NCBI RefSeq assembly: GCF_006125015.1
Contig: NZ_SZZN01000001.1
Location: forward strand, 2,542,001-2,606,000
Source: Roseovarius arcticus
Lineage (GTDB): Bacteria > Pseudomonadota > Alphaproteobacteria > Rhodobacterales > Rhodobacteraceae
Direction: 5' to 3'
Length of the DNA: 64,000 nt
A program made the position numbers and the translations under genes. The notes beneath the pieces were generated by a model. That model saw nothing but the letters and a program-made list of their open reading frames with translations, was not told where the DNA came from and made no database searches. This document shows positions 25,199 through 34,608 of this stretch, piece after piece. Numbering within the stretch: position 1 is the first letter of the stretch; every line of letters starts with the position of its first letter.

Positions 25199-26428
25199 TT
25201 AGATTGCGTCGCGGATGGTAGGGCAGCTCATGCAATGGCTACCACCACGGCCACGGCCCAGTTCGGCACCGGGGATGGCCAACACTTCGATGCCGGCATC
25301 TTTCAGCGCGGCGTTCGTATCGTCATTGCGGTCGTAACCGACGACGACGCCCGGACGCAGTGCTAGCACGTTGTTACCGTCATTCCATTGCTCGCGAGAT
25401 TGCTCAGCTGCATCAGAACCGCCCGTGGGCACGAGGTGCAGTTTCTTATGGTCAAGGATCTCGGCAGTGATCTCGAACAGGTGACGGGCATCGCGACGAA
25501 TATCGAGCGGTGTCTTGCCTGAACCTGGGCGCAGATCGTAACTGGTGATCGCATCGGCCACTTCCTTGAAGGTAGTAACAACATCGCCGCCACAATGCGT
25601 AAACACCGTGTCGAGATGCATAGCCGCGCGCGAGCGGGGCATCTGGCAGGCGATGACCCGGTGAACATCGCCGCCCTTGAACAAGGCCTCGGCGAGTTGT
25701 CCGACGGCCTGCGGGGTCGAGCGTTCTCCCATGCCAACCATGACCACACCATGCCCGATTGGCATGATGTCGCCGCCTTCCAGCGTGGCCGCGCCGAACT
25801 CCTGAGTCGGATCACCGAACCAGACCCTGACCTTGCCTGCGAATGACGGATGGAATTGATAAACCGCAGCCAAGAGCAGAGTTTCGGGTCGCCGTGCCTC
25901 GAAATGCATCGGGTTCAACGTCACGCCGCCATAGACCCAGGCCGAGTTGTCACGTGGAAAGATGAAGTTTGGCAGCGGCGGCAGGACAAAACCGTCATGC
26001 CCCAGATAGCTGCCGAACATGCCCGAGGGCGTGAACGGAAGATCGCCCACCGTGATGCCACCAACCAAGAACCGCGCGAGGTCGGCACCCGGCAATTTCT
26101 CCATCCAGGACCGAATGTCATCACGCATTCCAACGCCCACATCATTGCGTGTGATGCGGTGGTCCAAAACCCAGGCGCGCGCGTCGGGGACGTCGAGCGT
26201 TTCGGCCAGAAGGACCATGGCGTCGAGCACCTCGACACCTTCGTCGCGCATGATACCCGCAAAAACAGCGTGATCCTTTATCGCCTGCTTGACCCAGAAC
26301 ACATCGTCGAACAGCAGGTCTTCGCGATTGTCCGGTGTCAGACGGCGGTGGGCGAGGCCGGGGGGCGAAACGATCACCTGCCGCAGTTTTCCAGCTTCCG
26401 AATGTACGCCAAGCTTATGGTCAGTCAT
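25199..26428 (-). CDS. arcA: Arginine deiminase
   Basis: 409 residues, the usual length. The catalytic Cys is C399 in GGSHCMSCP near the C terminus. Other conserved guanidinase-superfamily parts are [13 protein letters not shown] at about 31-43, [11 protein letters not shown] and the [10 protein letters not shown] block with the catalytic His. It hydrolyses arginine to citrulline and ammonia, the first step of the pathway. It starts 13 nt after the transporter gene. The products support ATP synthesis and acid tolerance under low oxygen in other bacteria. Confidence 0.95.
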   Translation of the reverse strand: MTDHKLGVHSEAGKLRQVIVSPPGLAHRRLTPDNREDLLFDDVFWVKQAIKDHAVFAGIMRDEGVEVLDAMVLLAETLDVPDARAWVLDHRITRNDVGVGMRDDIRSWMEKLPGADLARFLVGGITVGDLPFTPSGMFGSYLGHDGFVLPPLPNFIFPRDNSAWVYGGVTLNPMHFEARRPETLLLAAVYQFHPSFAGKVRVWFGDPTQEFGAATLEGGDIMPIGHGVVMVGMGERSTPQAVGQLAEALFKGGDVHRVIACQMPRSRAAMHLDTVFTHCGGDVVTTFKEVADAITSYDLRPGSGKTPLDIRRDARHLFEITAEILDHKKLHLVPTGGSDAAEQSREQWNDGNNVLALRPGVVVGYDRNDDTNAALKDAGIEVLAIPGAELGRGRGGSHCMSCPTIRDAI

Positions 26429-26440
26429 GATTTTCTCCGA

Positions 26441-27883
26441 TTAAAAAAATGTGGCAAGGCTGAGTGTCGCCATGAGGAAAAGGGTCAGAATGAAGAGCAA
26501 CGGCCAGATGAATACGATCCAGCGCTCGAACGGGACGCGCCCGATGGCGAGGCCGCCGATTACCACCGCGAAGGTCGGGTTGACCAGATTCACGAGGCCG
26601 TTAGCCGACTGATAGGCTGTCACCACAAGGTCACGCCCGACACCCGCAAAATCGGCGAGCGGTGCTAGGATAGGCATCGACAGCACCGCAAGGCCTGAGG
26701 AGGATGGCACGAAAAAGCTCATCCCGACCTCAATGGCGAACATGGTGTTGATGAAGGCCAATTCGGGTAACCCGCCAAGCGTGTTAGCGGCCGCGTTCAG
26801 AATCGTGTCGGCGATCAGCCCCTGCTCCATGATCACGACGATGCCGCGGGCAAGGCCGATCACCAAGGCGACACCCAGAAGATCGCGTGCGCCGTCCACG
26901 AAGGCACCTGTCAGTCCCTTTTCGCCCAAGCGGGCGATCAGGCCGATTACAACGGCCGCACCAAGGAACAGCCCACCCATCTGCGCCATCCACCAGCCCT
27001 GGCTGGACACGCCCCAAATCATCACCGCAAAGGTTGCGCCGAACAGGATCAGAACGATGCTTTGCAAGCCGGAAAGCGTCGAGTCGGCAATCGCATCTTC
27101 TTTGATGAAAGCCTTGTGATGCGCTTCCCGCTGTCTTGCGACCACAGACTTGCTCGGGACTTTTTGCACCTTCATCGCATAGCGCATGACATAACCGATC
27201 GAGATCGCCAGTCCGCCCAACAGGATCACCAGCCGAAGGATCAGCCCGTCAGTGAACGGAATACCCGAGGCATTGGCCGCGATAATCGTGGCAAAGGGAT
27301 TAATGGTGGATCCCATCACCCCAATGCCCGCACCGATCAGGATGATCGCTACACCCGTGACGGCATCGTAGCCCGCGACGATCATCACCGGCACGAGGAT
27401 CGCATAAAAGGCCAGCGTCTCTTCGGCCATTCCGTAGGTCGTTCCGCCAAGCGCGAAAAGCGACATTAGGATCGGGATCATCCAGATTTCCCGACCCTTC
27501 AGTTTTTGCATTGCGGCCCGGATGCCGGTATTAATGGCGCCGGTCGCATTCACTACGCCGAGGAACCCGCCCAGGAAAAGGACGAACAGCGCCACGTCGA
27601 TTGCGTTTGCGGCATAGCTGTCGGGATCGTAAAAGCCGGCCGTAGGTGCCAGCATCACGTCGATCAGCCCCTGCGGGTTGGATTCAACCGTCTGATAGGT
27701 ACCTGGCACCGCAACCTCGCGGCCCACCTCCTCGTTCATCGCGCGGTCATACTGTCCCGCAGGAATGACCCAAGTCAGAGCGGCAACAATGGCAATCAAC
27801 GCAAAAAGGATAGTGTAAGCAGTTGGAAACCGAGACGCTATGCCTCCAACCTCCGGATCGGGGCTGATTTTCTGGTCGCTCAT
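26441..27883 (-). CDS. YfcC/ArcD-type arginine-ornithine exchanger
   Basis: 480 residues with about 12 transmembrane segments. A conserved N-terminal block (FPTAYTILFALIAIVAALTW then VIPAGQYDR) and later loop motifs (GSTINPFATIIAANASGIPF, PSSSGLAVLSMPI) match the YfcC/ArcD family of the DcuC-like ion-transporter superfamily. Gene order makes it the arginine/ornithine antiporter of the deiminase operon. Substrate assignment rests on context. It starts 18 nt after the methyltransferase fragment. Confidence 0.85.
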   Translation of the reverse strand: MSDQKISPDPEVGGIASRFPTAYTILFALIAIVAALTWVIPAGQYDRAMNEEVGREVAVPGTYQTVESNPQGLIDVMLAPTAGFYDPDSYAANAIDVALFVLFLGGFLGVVNATGAINTGIRAAMQKLKGREIWMIPILMSLFALGGTTYGMAEETLAFYAILVPVMIVAGYDAVTGVAIILIGAGIGVMGSTINPFATIIAANASGIPFTDGLILRLVILLGGLAISIGYVMRYAMKVQKVPSKSVVARQREAHHKAFIKEDAIADSTLSGLQSIVLILFGATFAVMIWGVSSQGWWMAQMGGLFLGAAVVIGLIARLGEKGLTGAFVDGARDLLGVALVIGLARGIVVIMEQGLIADTILNAAANTLGGLPELAFINTMFAIEVGMSFFVPSSSGLAVLSMPILAPLADFAGVGRDLVVTAYQSANGLVNLVNPTFAVVIGGLAIGRVPFERWIVFIWPLLFILTLFLMATLSLATFF

Positions 27884-27901
27884 GGGATCACTTCCTTGTT
27901 G

Positions 27902-28154
27902 CTACTGAGTTGCGCTATGTGTTGGTGTGAGGTTCGGAACGCGGGCCGCATACGCGTCGAACTGCGTATCGAATGTTGTCCGGGTTTCCCGCTCCTCAGC
28001 GTGGGCCAGCCGCACATACATCCAGATCAGCACCGGATACATCGCAAGTGTCAGCAAGGTGGGCCACTGAAGCAGGAAACCCGTTAGAACCAGAACGAAG
28101 CCCACATATTGCGGATGACGGACCCATGCATAGGGACCGGCGGTCGCCAATGTG
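27902..28154 (-). pseudogene. ICMT-like methyltransferase, C-terminal fragment
   Basis: About 84 residues matching the catalytic C-terminal half of isoprenylcysteine-methyltransferase-like proteins: TAGPYAWVRHPQYVGFVLVL and LAHAEERETR. The two or three N-terminal helices are missing. At 28154/28155 the sequence switches to acetate kinase in another frame, so a deletion joined the two. The intact relative is at 17634. Confidence 0.75.
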
Positions 28155-28613
28155 CTGATGAAACGAGGTATCAAAGCAGGTCACTTGCGGCAAATCGGGC
28201 CGCGCCTCCTGCACTGCTTTGATGCCCGCAAGGTTGGCTGGCATGTGAAGCGGTGCTAGCGCCCTCAGTCGACGCAGCCGCGCCACAAGGGCGGGCGTGA
28301 CGCGCTTGGGGCAGTAGCATTCCGAACCGCCATGAACAAAACGGTGCCCGACAGCAACTAGATCCAGTGATCCTGGTAGATTTGCAATGGCCTGAAGCAG
28401 CCGGGTCAGCGCTGTCCTATGGTTGTCGATCGAGCCCGGTTCGTCGATCAGGACCGTTCTGCGTGCATCGTTCAGCAGGAAATGCGCACCCGGCAGTCCG
28501 ATCCGGTCAATCGCCCCCGACCACAGTCGTCTTGGATGACCAGAGGTAGTGAACAGCGCAAACTTGAGCGAGGAAGAGCCCGCGTTGAGTGTCAGGGTGC
28601 CCCGTTCAGTCAT
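28155..28613 (-). pseudogene. ackA: Acetate/propionate kinase, N-terminal fragment
   Basis: 153 residues from the ATG at 28611-28613. Front motifs of acetate kinase are intact: LNAGSSSLKFALF, VGHRFVHGG, LAPLHMPANLAGI and CFDTSFHQ. The normal length is about 390-400 residues, so more than half is gone, including the ATPase-like second domain. The frame then reads on nonsensically through the methyltransferase fragment. The start overlaps the end of the DUF2933 gene by 8 nt. Confidence 0.85.
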
Positions 28614-28791
28614 TGGAACCTTCCTTTGATCGACCGGTCGTTTTCAAGTCGCTCGCTGCAGTTTTTTTCGTCGAGTGGTGATGCGCATTTTTCCGCCCAC
28701 TCTTGTGTCCATGACCGTGACCAAACAAATGCATGGCGATCATTCCGCCACCCACGAGCAGCAGCAGCCAATTCTCGTAAACCCATTGCAT
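28606..28791 (-). CDS. DUF2933-like His-rich single-helix membrane protein
   Basis: 61 residues. A short helix (LLLLVGGGMIAMHLFG) is followed by HGHGHKSGRKNAHHH and a Lys/Ser tail. This is the DUF2933 pattern. Such genes usually sit beside membrane methyltransferase genes in metal-related loci, which fits the ICMT fragment that follows. It lies 18 nt after the DUF3141 gene. Confidence 0.75.
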   Translation of the reverse strand: MQWVYENWLLLLVGGGMIAMHLFGHGHGHKSGRKNAHHHSTKKTAASDLKTTGRSKEGSND

Positions 28792-28809
28792 TTCGCGTCT
28801 CCTTTCCAG

Positions 28810-30564
28810 TCAAACGGGCACGTGGGGGGCATTGTCGATGTCTGACTTGTCGCTACCGTAAATGGCCCTGAACGTCCGTTCATGCTCGGCGTCGCGAGCG
28901 ACGCGCGCGCGTTCGATGGCATTTCCTACCGCCTCGAAGCTCGCCCGCTCGCGCACCATCATCGGATCGTCTGGCTCCAGTGGCGTGCGAGTCTCGGCGA
29001 TGCTGTCCGCCGTCTGCCGGATCAGGCGCATCCAGGGATTGTACTTCTCTGAAAACATCAGGCGGCTGGTGCGCATGGGATGCATCAGTTTCAACATCTC
29101 GGCGCTGGCCGAGGTCGTCATCATCTGCACCCAAGGGCTGACAAAGGTGGAATAGAACGCCTCGTTCATCTCCGACACGCGCCGGACCTTATCGAACGCC
29201 TGTTCGGGCACCTCTTGTGCAAGGTCGCTCACCTTTCGTGCTTCGAACCGAACCTTGTAGTGCGGTGCGTGGCAATCGGGATCACCGGACGGGTTGTCGA
29301 TCTTCATCTCGTAAAGACCGGGTTTCAGCTTTTTGATCCGGTCCAGACTTTCCAGTATGGCGCGGTGCTCCAGTTTGGCCACCGAAGCGGAGACAAAGAT
29401 CCCTAGATGTCCAACATGGGTATTGGTCAAATAGACAATGCGTTGGTCCGCCGCCTTTAAGTCCGCAGTGTCCTTGTAGACTGCTGGAATCCAGCTCAAT
29501 GCCTGCGCCGGTGGCGTGATGTTGTCACCATAGGAGGCAAAGACGATCATCGGGTTCTTGATCTTGCGCAGGTCGGCTACGCAGTGATCGCCGATCGCCA
29601 TTTCTCCATTTTCCAATTGGTTGCCAATGAAGAGGTTCTGGGTGATCGAAAGGATCTCCGGGCGGCTTAGGGTGTAAAACCCGTTCCACCAGCGCTCGAA
29701 GTCAAGAAAGCGGTCGCGCTCGGTATCGACATTTGTGAGCAGGTTGGCGTATTTTTCCCAGACTGCCTTTTCGGGTTTTAAGCTCTCGAAATTCTGTGCC
29801 AGCCAAGCGCCATCAAAGTTCCCGTCGCCCAGATCGGCTGTTAGATGGGCCAACCAGGCCCCACCCAGCAACCCGCCGGACACGCGCATCGGGTTCACGC
29901 CTTCTTCGCCTGCCCAGTAAGACAGAGGCGAGCCGTTCAGGACAACTGGCCCTGCCAATCCTTCACAATGAGCCGCGAGCAGCGTGACAGCCCAGCCTGC
30001 TTGGCAATTGCCATAGAGAACGGGGGCCGCGCCATCGTGTCGGGCCGAGACCTCTTCGACAAAACGGCGCAACGCGTAGAGGACATCCTCAAGAGTCTGG
30101 TTCGGGGCGGGCTTAGGAAAGAAGATGACGAAATAAACAGGATGACCTTCGGCCATCGCCATGCCGACCTCGCTGTCTCGCTTGAAACCACCAATGCCCG
30201 GTCCGTGGCCTGCACGGGGGTCCATCACAATGACTGGCGGCTTTGCGGCATCGACGCAATCGTCCCAGCAATTGTCCTCGACCTCGGTGATCCTGAGAAG
30301 TGCATAATTGGCCGGTTGGTCGAACTGCCTTGCATCCAGCAGTGTTTCATACTTGAAATCCAGCAGTGGCGGCATTCCGGCGCGTTCATGCGCGATCATG
30401 TTGTCGGCTCGTTCGCGTAGCGTGTCCAGAAACAGTACCGAGCGCTCCCAGAGATCACGACCGTATGCCGCCGGATCTTCCTGAAGGGCAGGTTTGTCGG
30501 TAGATGAAGTTGACACGTTCGCGCTTGCAGGAACGAGAGCGGTAATCGCAGCGATAGTGTTCAT
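28810..30564 (-). CDS. DUF3141 alpha/beta-hydrolase-like protein
   Basis: 584 residues. The central part has the alpha/beta-hydrolase fold with a PhaC-like nucleophile elbow, YGNCQAGWAVTLL, where Cys takes the nucleophile place. PVIVMDPRAGHGPGIGGF precedes it. The C-terminal part is long and helical. DUF3141 proteins resemble PHA synthases and in alphaproteobacteria commonly lie near phosphotransacetylase and acetate kinase genes. The acetate kinase relic downstream fits that. The role is unknown; an acyl or polymer-related reaction is inferred. It overlaps the DUF5676 gene by 4 nt (ATGA). Confidence 0.85.
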   Translation of the reverse strand: MNTIAAITALVPASANVSTSSTDKPALQEDPAAYGRDLWERSVLFLDTLRERADNMIAHERAGMPPLLDFKYETLLDARQFDQPANYALLRITEVEDNCWDDCVDAAKPPVIVMDPRAGHGPGIGGFKRDSEVGMAMAEGHPVYFVIFFPKPAPNQTLEDVLYALRRFVEEVSARHDGAAPVLYGNCQAGWAVTLLAAHCEGLAGPVVLNGSPLSYWAGEEGVNPMRVSGGLLGGAWLAHLTADLGDGNFDGAWLAQNFESLKPEKAVWEKYANLLTNVDTERDRFLDFERWWNGFYTLSRPEILSITQNLFIGNQLENGEMAIGDHCVADLRKIKNPMIVFASYGDNITPPAQALSWIPAVYKDTADLKAADQRIVYLTNTHVGHLGIFVSASVAKLEHRAILESLDRIKKLKPGLYEMKIDNPSGDPDCHAPHYKVRFEARKVSDLAQEVPEQAFDKVRRVSEMNEAFYSTFVSPWVQMMTTSASAEMLKLMHPMRTSRLMFSEKYNPWMRLIRQTADSIAETRTPLEPDDPMMVRERASFEAVGNAIERARVARDAEHERTFRAIYGSDKSDIDNAPHVPV

Positions 30565-30830
30565 GGCGTTGCCCTTTTTGCAAAGAAGTTAAATGCGGGC
30601 ACAACGATCACGGCGATGTACCAGCCATATGCAAAGCTTTCGACAAGCCCTAGCACGGCGCTCGTCCAGCTGATCCAGCTCACACCAGGCAGCAAAGGCA
30701 ACCACGCCTGGTACATAGTGCCCCCCGGGAAGAGCAGTCCGAACACGACACACAGCGCAAAGCTCAGTGCCAGCAGAACGCCAAGGGACATGGCGACGGG
30801 ATAGATCTGGATGTGGTTTGAAGCTGACAT
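30561..30830 (-). CDS. DUF5676-type small membrane protein
   Basis: 89 residues, two hydrophobic segments. The MSLGVLLALSFALCVVFGLL helix near the front and the SFAYGWYIAVIVVPAFNFF helix at the end match the DUF5676 pattern. It is the first gene of the minus-strand run that leads to the arginine deiminase genes, and it is coupled to DUF3141 by an ATGA overlap. Confidence 0.75.
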   Translation of the reverse strand: MSASNHIQIYPVAMSLGVLLALSFALCVVFGLLFPGGTMYQAWLPLLPGVSWISWTSAVLGLVESFAYGWYIAVIVVPAFNFFAKRATP

Positions 30831-31198
30831 ATGGCGTGCTCTTTCACAGGCGAGGTCGCGCGGGCATGGCGAGCCTTAAGTTTCGAGTGGTTCAGTATTG
30901 AGACGTTGTGAGTTGAAATTCATTACAGCGTCAGGGTGCAAAACCCTTAAGGCGTTTCAGCTAGCCTTCGGTTGTCAAGCAACCGGTGATGCATGGCCCA
31001 ATGTAATCTTGTGGCCATTGGCATGGGTTTGATTCGGCAGATGCCGTCCCGACGCTGGAGCCTGAAAGATGTTACAAACCATGCGGCCCACAGGTTTCGC
31101 TCTGTGGCTTTCTAGCGGAAGAGAAAATATCTCGTAACAGAACACTCCGCCGACCGTCAGACTCTGTGAAAGAGGTGTCAAATCAGGAGTAGTCCAAG
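30831..31198. other. Divergent intergenic region with a 17-bp inverted repeat
   Basis: This region should hold the promoter of the DUF5676-arc gene run and of the 31199 gene. A perfect inverted repeat CGGTTG-TCAAG-CAACCG at 30971-30987 is the only clear motif. No FNR box was seen. Confidence 0.5.
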
Positions 31199-31520
31199 AT
31201 GAGGCAGAGCAATTGCGAAGGCCTGACGCTACTTGATTATACGCCCCTGTTATGGAGATGCGGTGTGCCGGATTTGGAGGCTCCCGAGGAGGCGGAAGTG
31301 GCGATGCTATTCCATGAACTAGTTCGGGCGCTTTTCAGCCCTATGGGATCTGACGACGCCAGTATCCTTGCACGATCCGAATTGCAGGGGCAAACACCTT
31401 CAGATATCGCAGCCGAAATCGGGTGTTCCCAGACTAAGTCGGCTCTTTCGCCCCAACCATGCTAAACACTGTTTCTGTCGCCTTGTGGTCCTGACACTCG
31501 CGCCGGTGAAATCCGAATGA
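31199..31520 (+). pseudogene. Frameshifted sigma-4-like protein with Cys tail (third copy)
   Basis: The first 80 codons align with the small sigma-like protein at 15790: a helical part, then ILARSELQGQTPSDIAAEIG, matching IVRAVDLEG and AVADIQGIS. After about 31430 the frame goes to a stop, but a shifted frame reads RPNHAKHCFCR, like CPQHGLAGCACH. So a related gene with the same metal-type tail has been broken and shortened by indels. Confidence 0.5.
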
Positions 31521-31596
31521 TATTTGGTATGTGCTGGAATTCATTCATGAGGGCTTCAAGCGCCGCACACAAATTAGTGCTTTATCGATCTCCAAA

Positions 31597-32352
31597 ATTA
31601 TGGCGGAAATGTTATTCTGGGCACCTGTTTTCCGCTATTGACTGTCGGGATTGCGCTGGCACCACACCTCACTTTGCAACGCTGCGCGCGGTGATTTCTG
31701 GCCTAGTGCTGGTCGCTCTAGCCTGCCTTCTAAACCGGCCGGTTCCGCGCGGCATTGGTGCATGGGCATCATTGTCTGTCATGGGAGTCGGCGCTAGCAG
31801 CTTCGGTTTTATGGGTATGTTTCATGCGGCTGAATTTGTTTCGCCGGGAATCGCGACCGTCATCGCAAACACGCAACCGTTGATTGGCAGCAGGCCTCGG
31901 AGGCATCGTACTGGGCGAGCGTTTACAACCCGGAGGGAAAGCAGGACTTTTCATCGGGTTTCTCGGCATCGTGGTGATCGCTGCTCCGCAGGTGTTTGCC
32001 GGTGATCAAGCCAGCTACCTGCTCGGAGTCGCATACATTATGCGCGCAGCCCTCGGAATCACGGTTAGCAACGTGATGATTAAAAAATCGCGGGTCGGAT
32101 CGACCCATACATGGCGATGGGGCTGCAATTGTTAATCGGTAGTGTGCCGCTGGCCGTTCTTGCCGGCATGACCGAGGATCCCGCAGCGATTCAATGGTCG
32201 TTTACATTTGTCGTGGTCTTGTTGACGTTGGCGTTGTTAGGCTCAGCTCTGGTGTATGTTCTCTGGATGTCTGTGTTGACTGAGGTTCCACTCAATCAGG
32301 CCAACGCGTTCAGCTTTCTTGCGCCAATCTTTGGACTGATAATTGGAGTGTG
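31597..32352 (+). pseudogene. EamA/DMT-family transporter remnant
   Basis: Pieces of a 10-helix EamA permease are spread over three frames: VILGTCFPLLTVGIALAP, ATLRAVISGLVLVALACLL, GLGGIVLGERLQPGGKAGLF and LNQANAFSFLAPIFGLIIG. Several frameshifts break it, and the 3' end is replaced by an IS110 relic at 32353. Confidence 0.75.
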
Positions 32353-32429
32353 TTGATTTCTCCATCTAAGTCATGAACACACACAGCGGTGGAATCAAGG
32401 GATACATCAAGGCCAGCATAATGTTTCAT
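32353..32429 (-). mobile_element. IS110-family transposase N-terminal relic
   Basis: From the ATG at 32427-32429 the frame reads [20 protein letters not shown] and then DGE. This is the RuvC-like start of IS110-family transposases, including the first catalytic Asp. It is cut off after about 25 residues where the transporter remnant begins. Confidence 0.7.
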
Positions 32430-32514
32430 GGGTCATCTCCATAGGGTTACTGATAGCTACCAATATGGCGGCGACTCAGCCGGATGACCGCATCTCTCTT
32501 ATCAAATACCGCTA

Positions 32515-33019
32515 TTTGGACCCACAAGTGCTGACGTCAGACACCTACATCAAAACGCACGAAGGGTTCTCGTATCTGGCGGTCGTGATCGATCTGTTTT
32601 CGCGACGTATTGTCGGATGGGCGATGTAGAGTCGACAACCAACAGATCTCGTGTTGCAGGCGTTGCTCATGGCTGTTTGGCGACGTAAGCCAACTCACAA
32701 AATCTTAGTGCATTCCGATCAGGGTTCACAGTTCACCAGCATAGATTAGGCATCATTTCTTAGGCACCACAACTTGGAACACAGCATGAGCAGACGCGGA
32801 AACTGCCATGACAACGCGGTTGCGGAAAGCTTCTTCAATCTGCTGAAACGCGAACGCATTCGCCGCAGGACATACAAAACCAGAGAAGACGCAAGATCTG
32901 ATGTGTTCGGCTACATCGAGATGTTCTACAATCCTAAGCGCAACCACGTTAGGAATGGCATGTTGTCGCCAGCAGACTTTGAACGGCAACAACAGCGGAA
33001 GCGGCAAGGCGTCCAATAA
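32515..33019 (+). mobile_element. IS3-family transposase remnant with two stops
   Basis: One frame reads the C-terminal catalytic part of an IS3-type Orf[49 protein letters not shown] and FGYIEMFYNPKRNH. In-frame TAG stops at 32627 and 32747 break it. The DDE residues D...D...E are still visible. The front and orfA are missing. Confidence 0.85.
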
Positions 33020-33299
33020 ACTAAAGGCTATTCACATTGTTTATAAGAAAGTCGGTCGCCGCAACATGCGCCAATGGCACCTTCGGCCGGTGGCCAGACC
33101 GAGTTAGTTGGCAAAAAATACGGATTTCTGCAACTGCAACATTTACCTAGCTAAGCCATTGATGCCTTTCCATGTCGTCAGCATATGTTTTTTTCGCCTT
33201 CTCTCCAAGCAATAGGGAACGGCTGACTGCGCTCGGCGTTCTGTCTCTGCTACAGGACATCCGCAATTGACATGCGGTAACAGCAATGAGGATGCGACA

Positions 33300-33806
33300 A
33301 TGGCTAAGATGAAAACCTTGGAAGACTTGTTTTTGGACACGTTAAAAGACATCTATTACGCCGAGCGTAAGATATTGAAGGCCCTACCTAAAATGAAACG
33401 CGCTGCGACCGACGACAAGCTGGTTGCTGCATTCGACAAACACCACGCCGAAACTGAGGAGCAGATTGAAAGATTGCAGAAGGTGTTTGAAATCCTTGGT
33501 AAACCTGCCCGCGGTAAGACATGTGATGCTATCGAAGGCATCATTTCCGAAGCCGAAGACATCATGGATGAATTCAAGGGTAGCCCGGCTCTTGACGCGG
33601 GCCTCATATCCGCGGCTCAGGCCGTGGAACACTATGAAATCACCCGATATGGCACACTCCACCGCTGGGCGAAGGAGCTTGGCATGGACGACGCGGCGCA
33701 GCTGCTCGACGAGACTTTGCAGCAAGAGTGGAAGACCGATGCGGACCTGACCAAACTAGCTGACAGGACCGTAAACGACGCTGCAAAAACTCCGACCGAC
33801 GCCTGA
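33300..33806 (+). CDS. YciF-like ferritin-fold protein (DUF892)
   Basis: 168 residues from the ATG at 33300. The chain is a four-helix bundle of the YciE/YciF type: LEDLFLDTLKDIYYAERKIL at the start, then HHAETEEQIERLQKVFE, GLISAAQAVEHYEITRYGTL and a closing QEWKTDADLTKLAD. The Glu and His residues of helices 1-4 would form a diiron site. Members are stress proteins linked to oxidative and iron stress. It is intact between IS relics and precedes the YetF gene by 72 nt. Confidence 0.85.
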   Translation: MAKMKTLEDLFLDTLKDIYYAERKILKALPKMKRAATDDKLVAAFDKHHAETEEQIERLQKVFEILGKPARGKTCDAIEGIISEAEDIMDEFKGSPALDAGLISAAQAVEHYEITRYGTLHRWAKELGMDDAAQLLDETLQQEWKTDADLTKLADRTVNDAAKTPTDA

Positions 33807-33878
33807 GATTCCAAAACTTAGAGATGGGCGAGGTTTCTTGCCCACCTCGTCTAAACGCCAGAATCAGGATGGCAGTCT

Positions 33879-34595
33879 GTGGAAGATTTGATCGTTCCGT
33901 TTGATCTGTCACGGATGTTCTTCGGGACTGATCCGGCACTTTTTTACCTCGAAATCGTATTTCGCACATGTGTAGTCTATGCGTATGCACTGCTACTCAT
34001 CAGGTGGGTCGGTGGGCGCGGCATCGCACAGATGTCGACCGTGGAGTTTCTACTGGTCATTGCTCTTGGGTCCGCCGTGGGCGACGCGATGTTTTATCCC
34101 GAAGTGCCACTGTGTCAGGCCATGCTGGTTATTACCGTCGTGGTGGTCATCAATAAGATCCTCGACATCCTGATCTACCGTCACCGAACAGCCGAGAAAT
34201 TCGTCGATGGCCTGACCGCAGAAGTCGTTCGCGCGGGGGTCGTGAATGTCCGCACCCTGCATGGCAGCAAGATCGGCAAAAGCGAGCTTTTTGAAAGTCT
34301 GCGGGAAGCCGGGTTCGTCAACTTGGGCGAGGTGCGCCAAGCCTATCTCGAATCCTCCGGGCGCTTCAGCATCTTCCGCTCAAAGCCCCCGCAAACCGGA
34401 CTGCCGATCGAACCCGCTTGGGATGTCTATCCTCCGGCAATGTTTGGCCCCGGCACGGTGGTTGATGACATATCAATGGCCTGCTGTGAGTGCGGCACGG
34501 TTACCGACGTGCTCGGCAGAACGCCGATCGCTTGTCCGCACTGCGGCGGCACGGTTTGGACCCCCGCGACCTTGGCCGCACGAAACGACACTTAG
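33879..34595 (+). CDS. YetF-like (DUF421) membrane protein with C-terminal zinc ribbon
   Basis: 238 residues from a GTG start. Three transmembrane helices (about 20-100), including LLIRWVGGRGIAQMSTVEFL and ALGSAVGDAMF, are followed by the cytoplasmic YetF domain with KIGKSELFESLREAGF and VRQAYLESSGRFSIF. The last 45 residues add a rubredoxin-like zinc ribbon, CCECG at about 201-205 and CPHCGG at about 222-227, which is not part of standard YetF. A metal-binding or redox role for the tail is inferred. The IS6 relic begins 14 nt after the stop. Confidence 0.82.
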   Translation: MEDLIVPFDLSRMFFGTDPALFYLEIVFRTCVVYAYALLLIRWVGGRGIAQMSTVEFLLVIALGSAVGDAMFYPEVPLCQAMLVITVVVVINKILDILIYRHRTAEKFVDGLTAEVVRAGVVNVRTLHGSKIGKSELFESLREAGFVNLGEVRQAYLESSGRFSIFRSKPPQTGLPIEPAWDVYPPAMFGPGTVVDDISMACCECGTVTDVLGRTPIACPHCGGTVWTPATLAARNDT

Positions 34596-34608
34596 CTGTC
34601 AATGTTGG

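Noticed and set aside
25850..26668. 272-codon plus-strand frame opposite arcA and the transporter
   Set aside because: Antisense to two certain genes; composition is that of a shadow frame.
30975..31181. 68-codon minus-strand frame in the arc/DUF5676 upstream region
   Set aside because: No homology and lies where promoters are expected.
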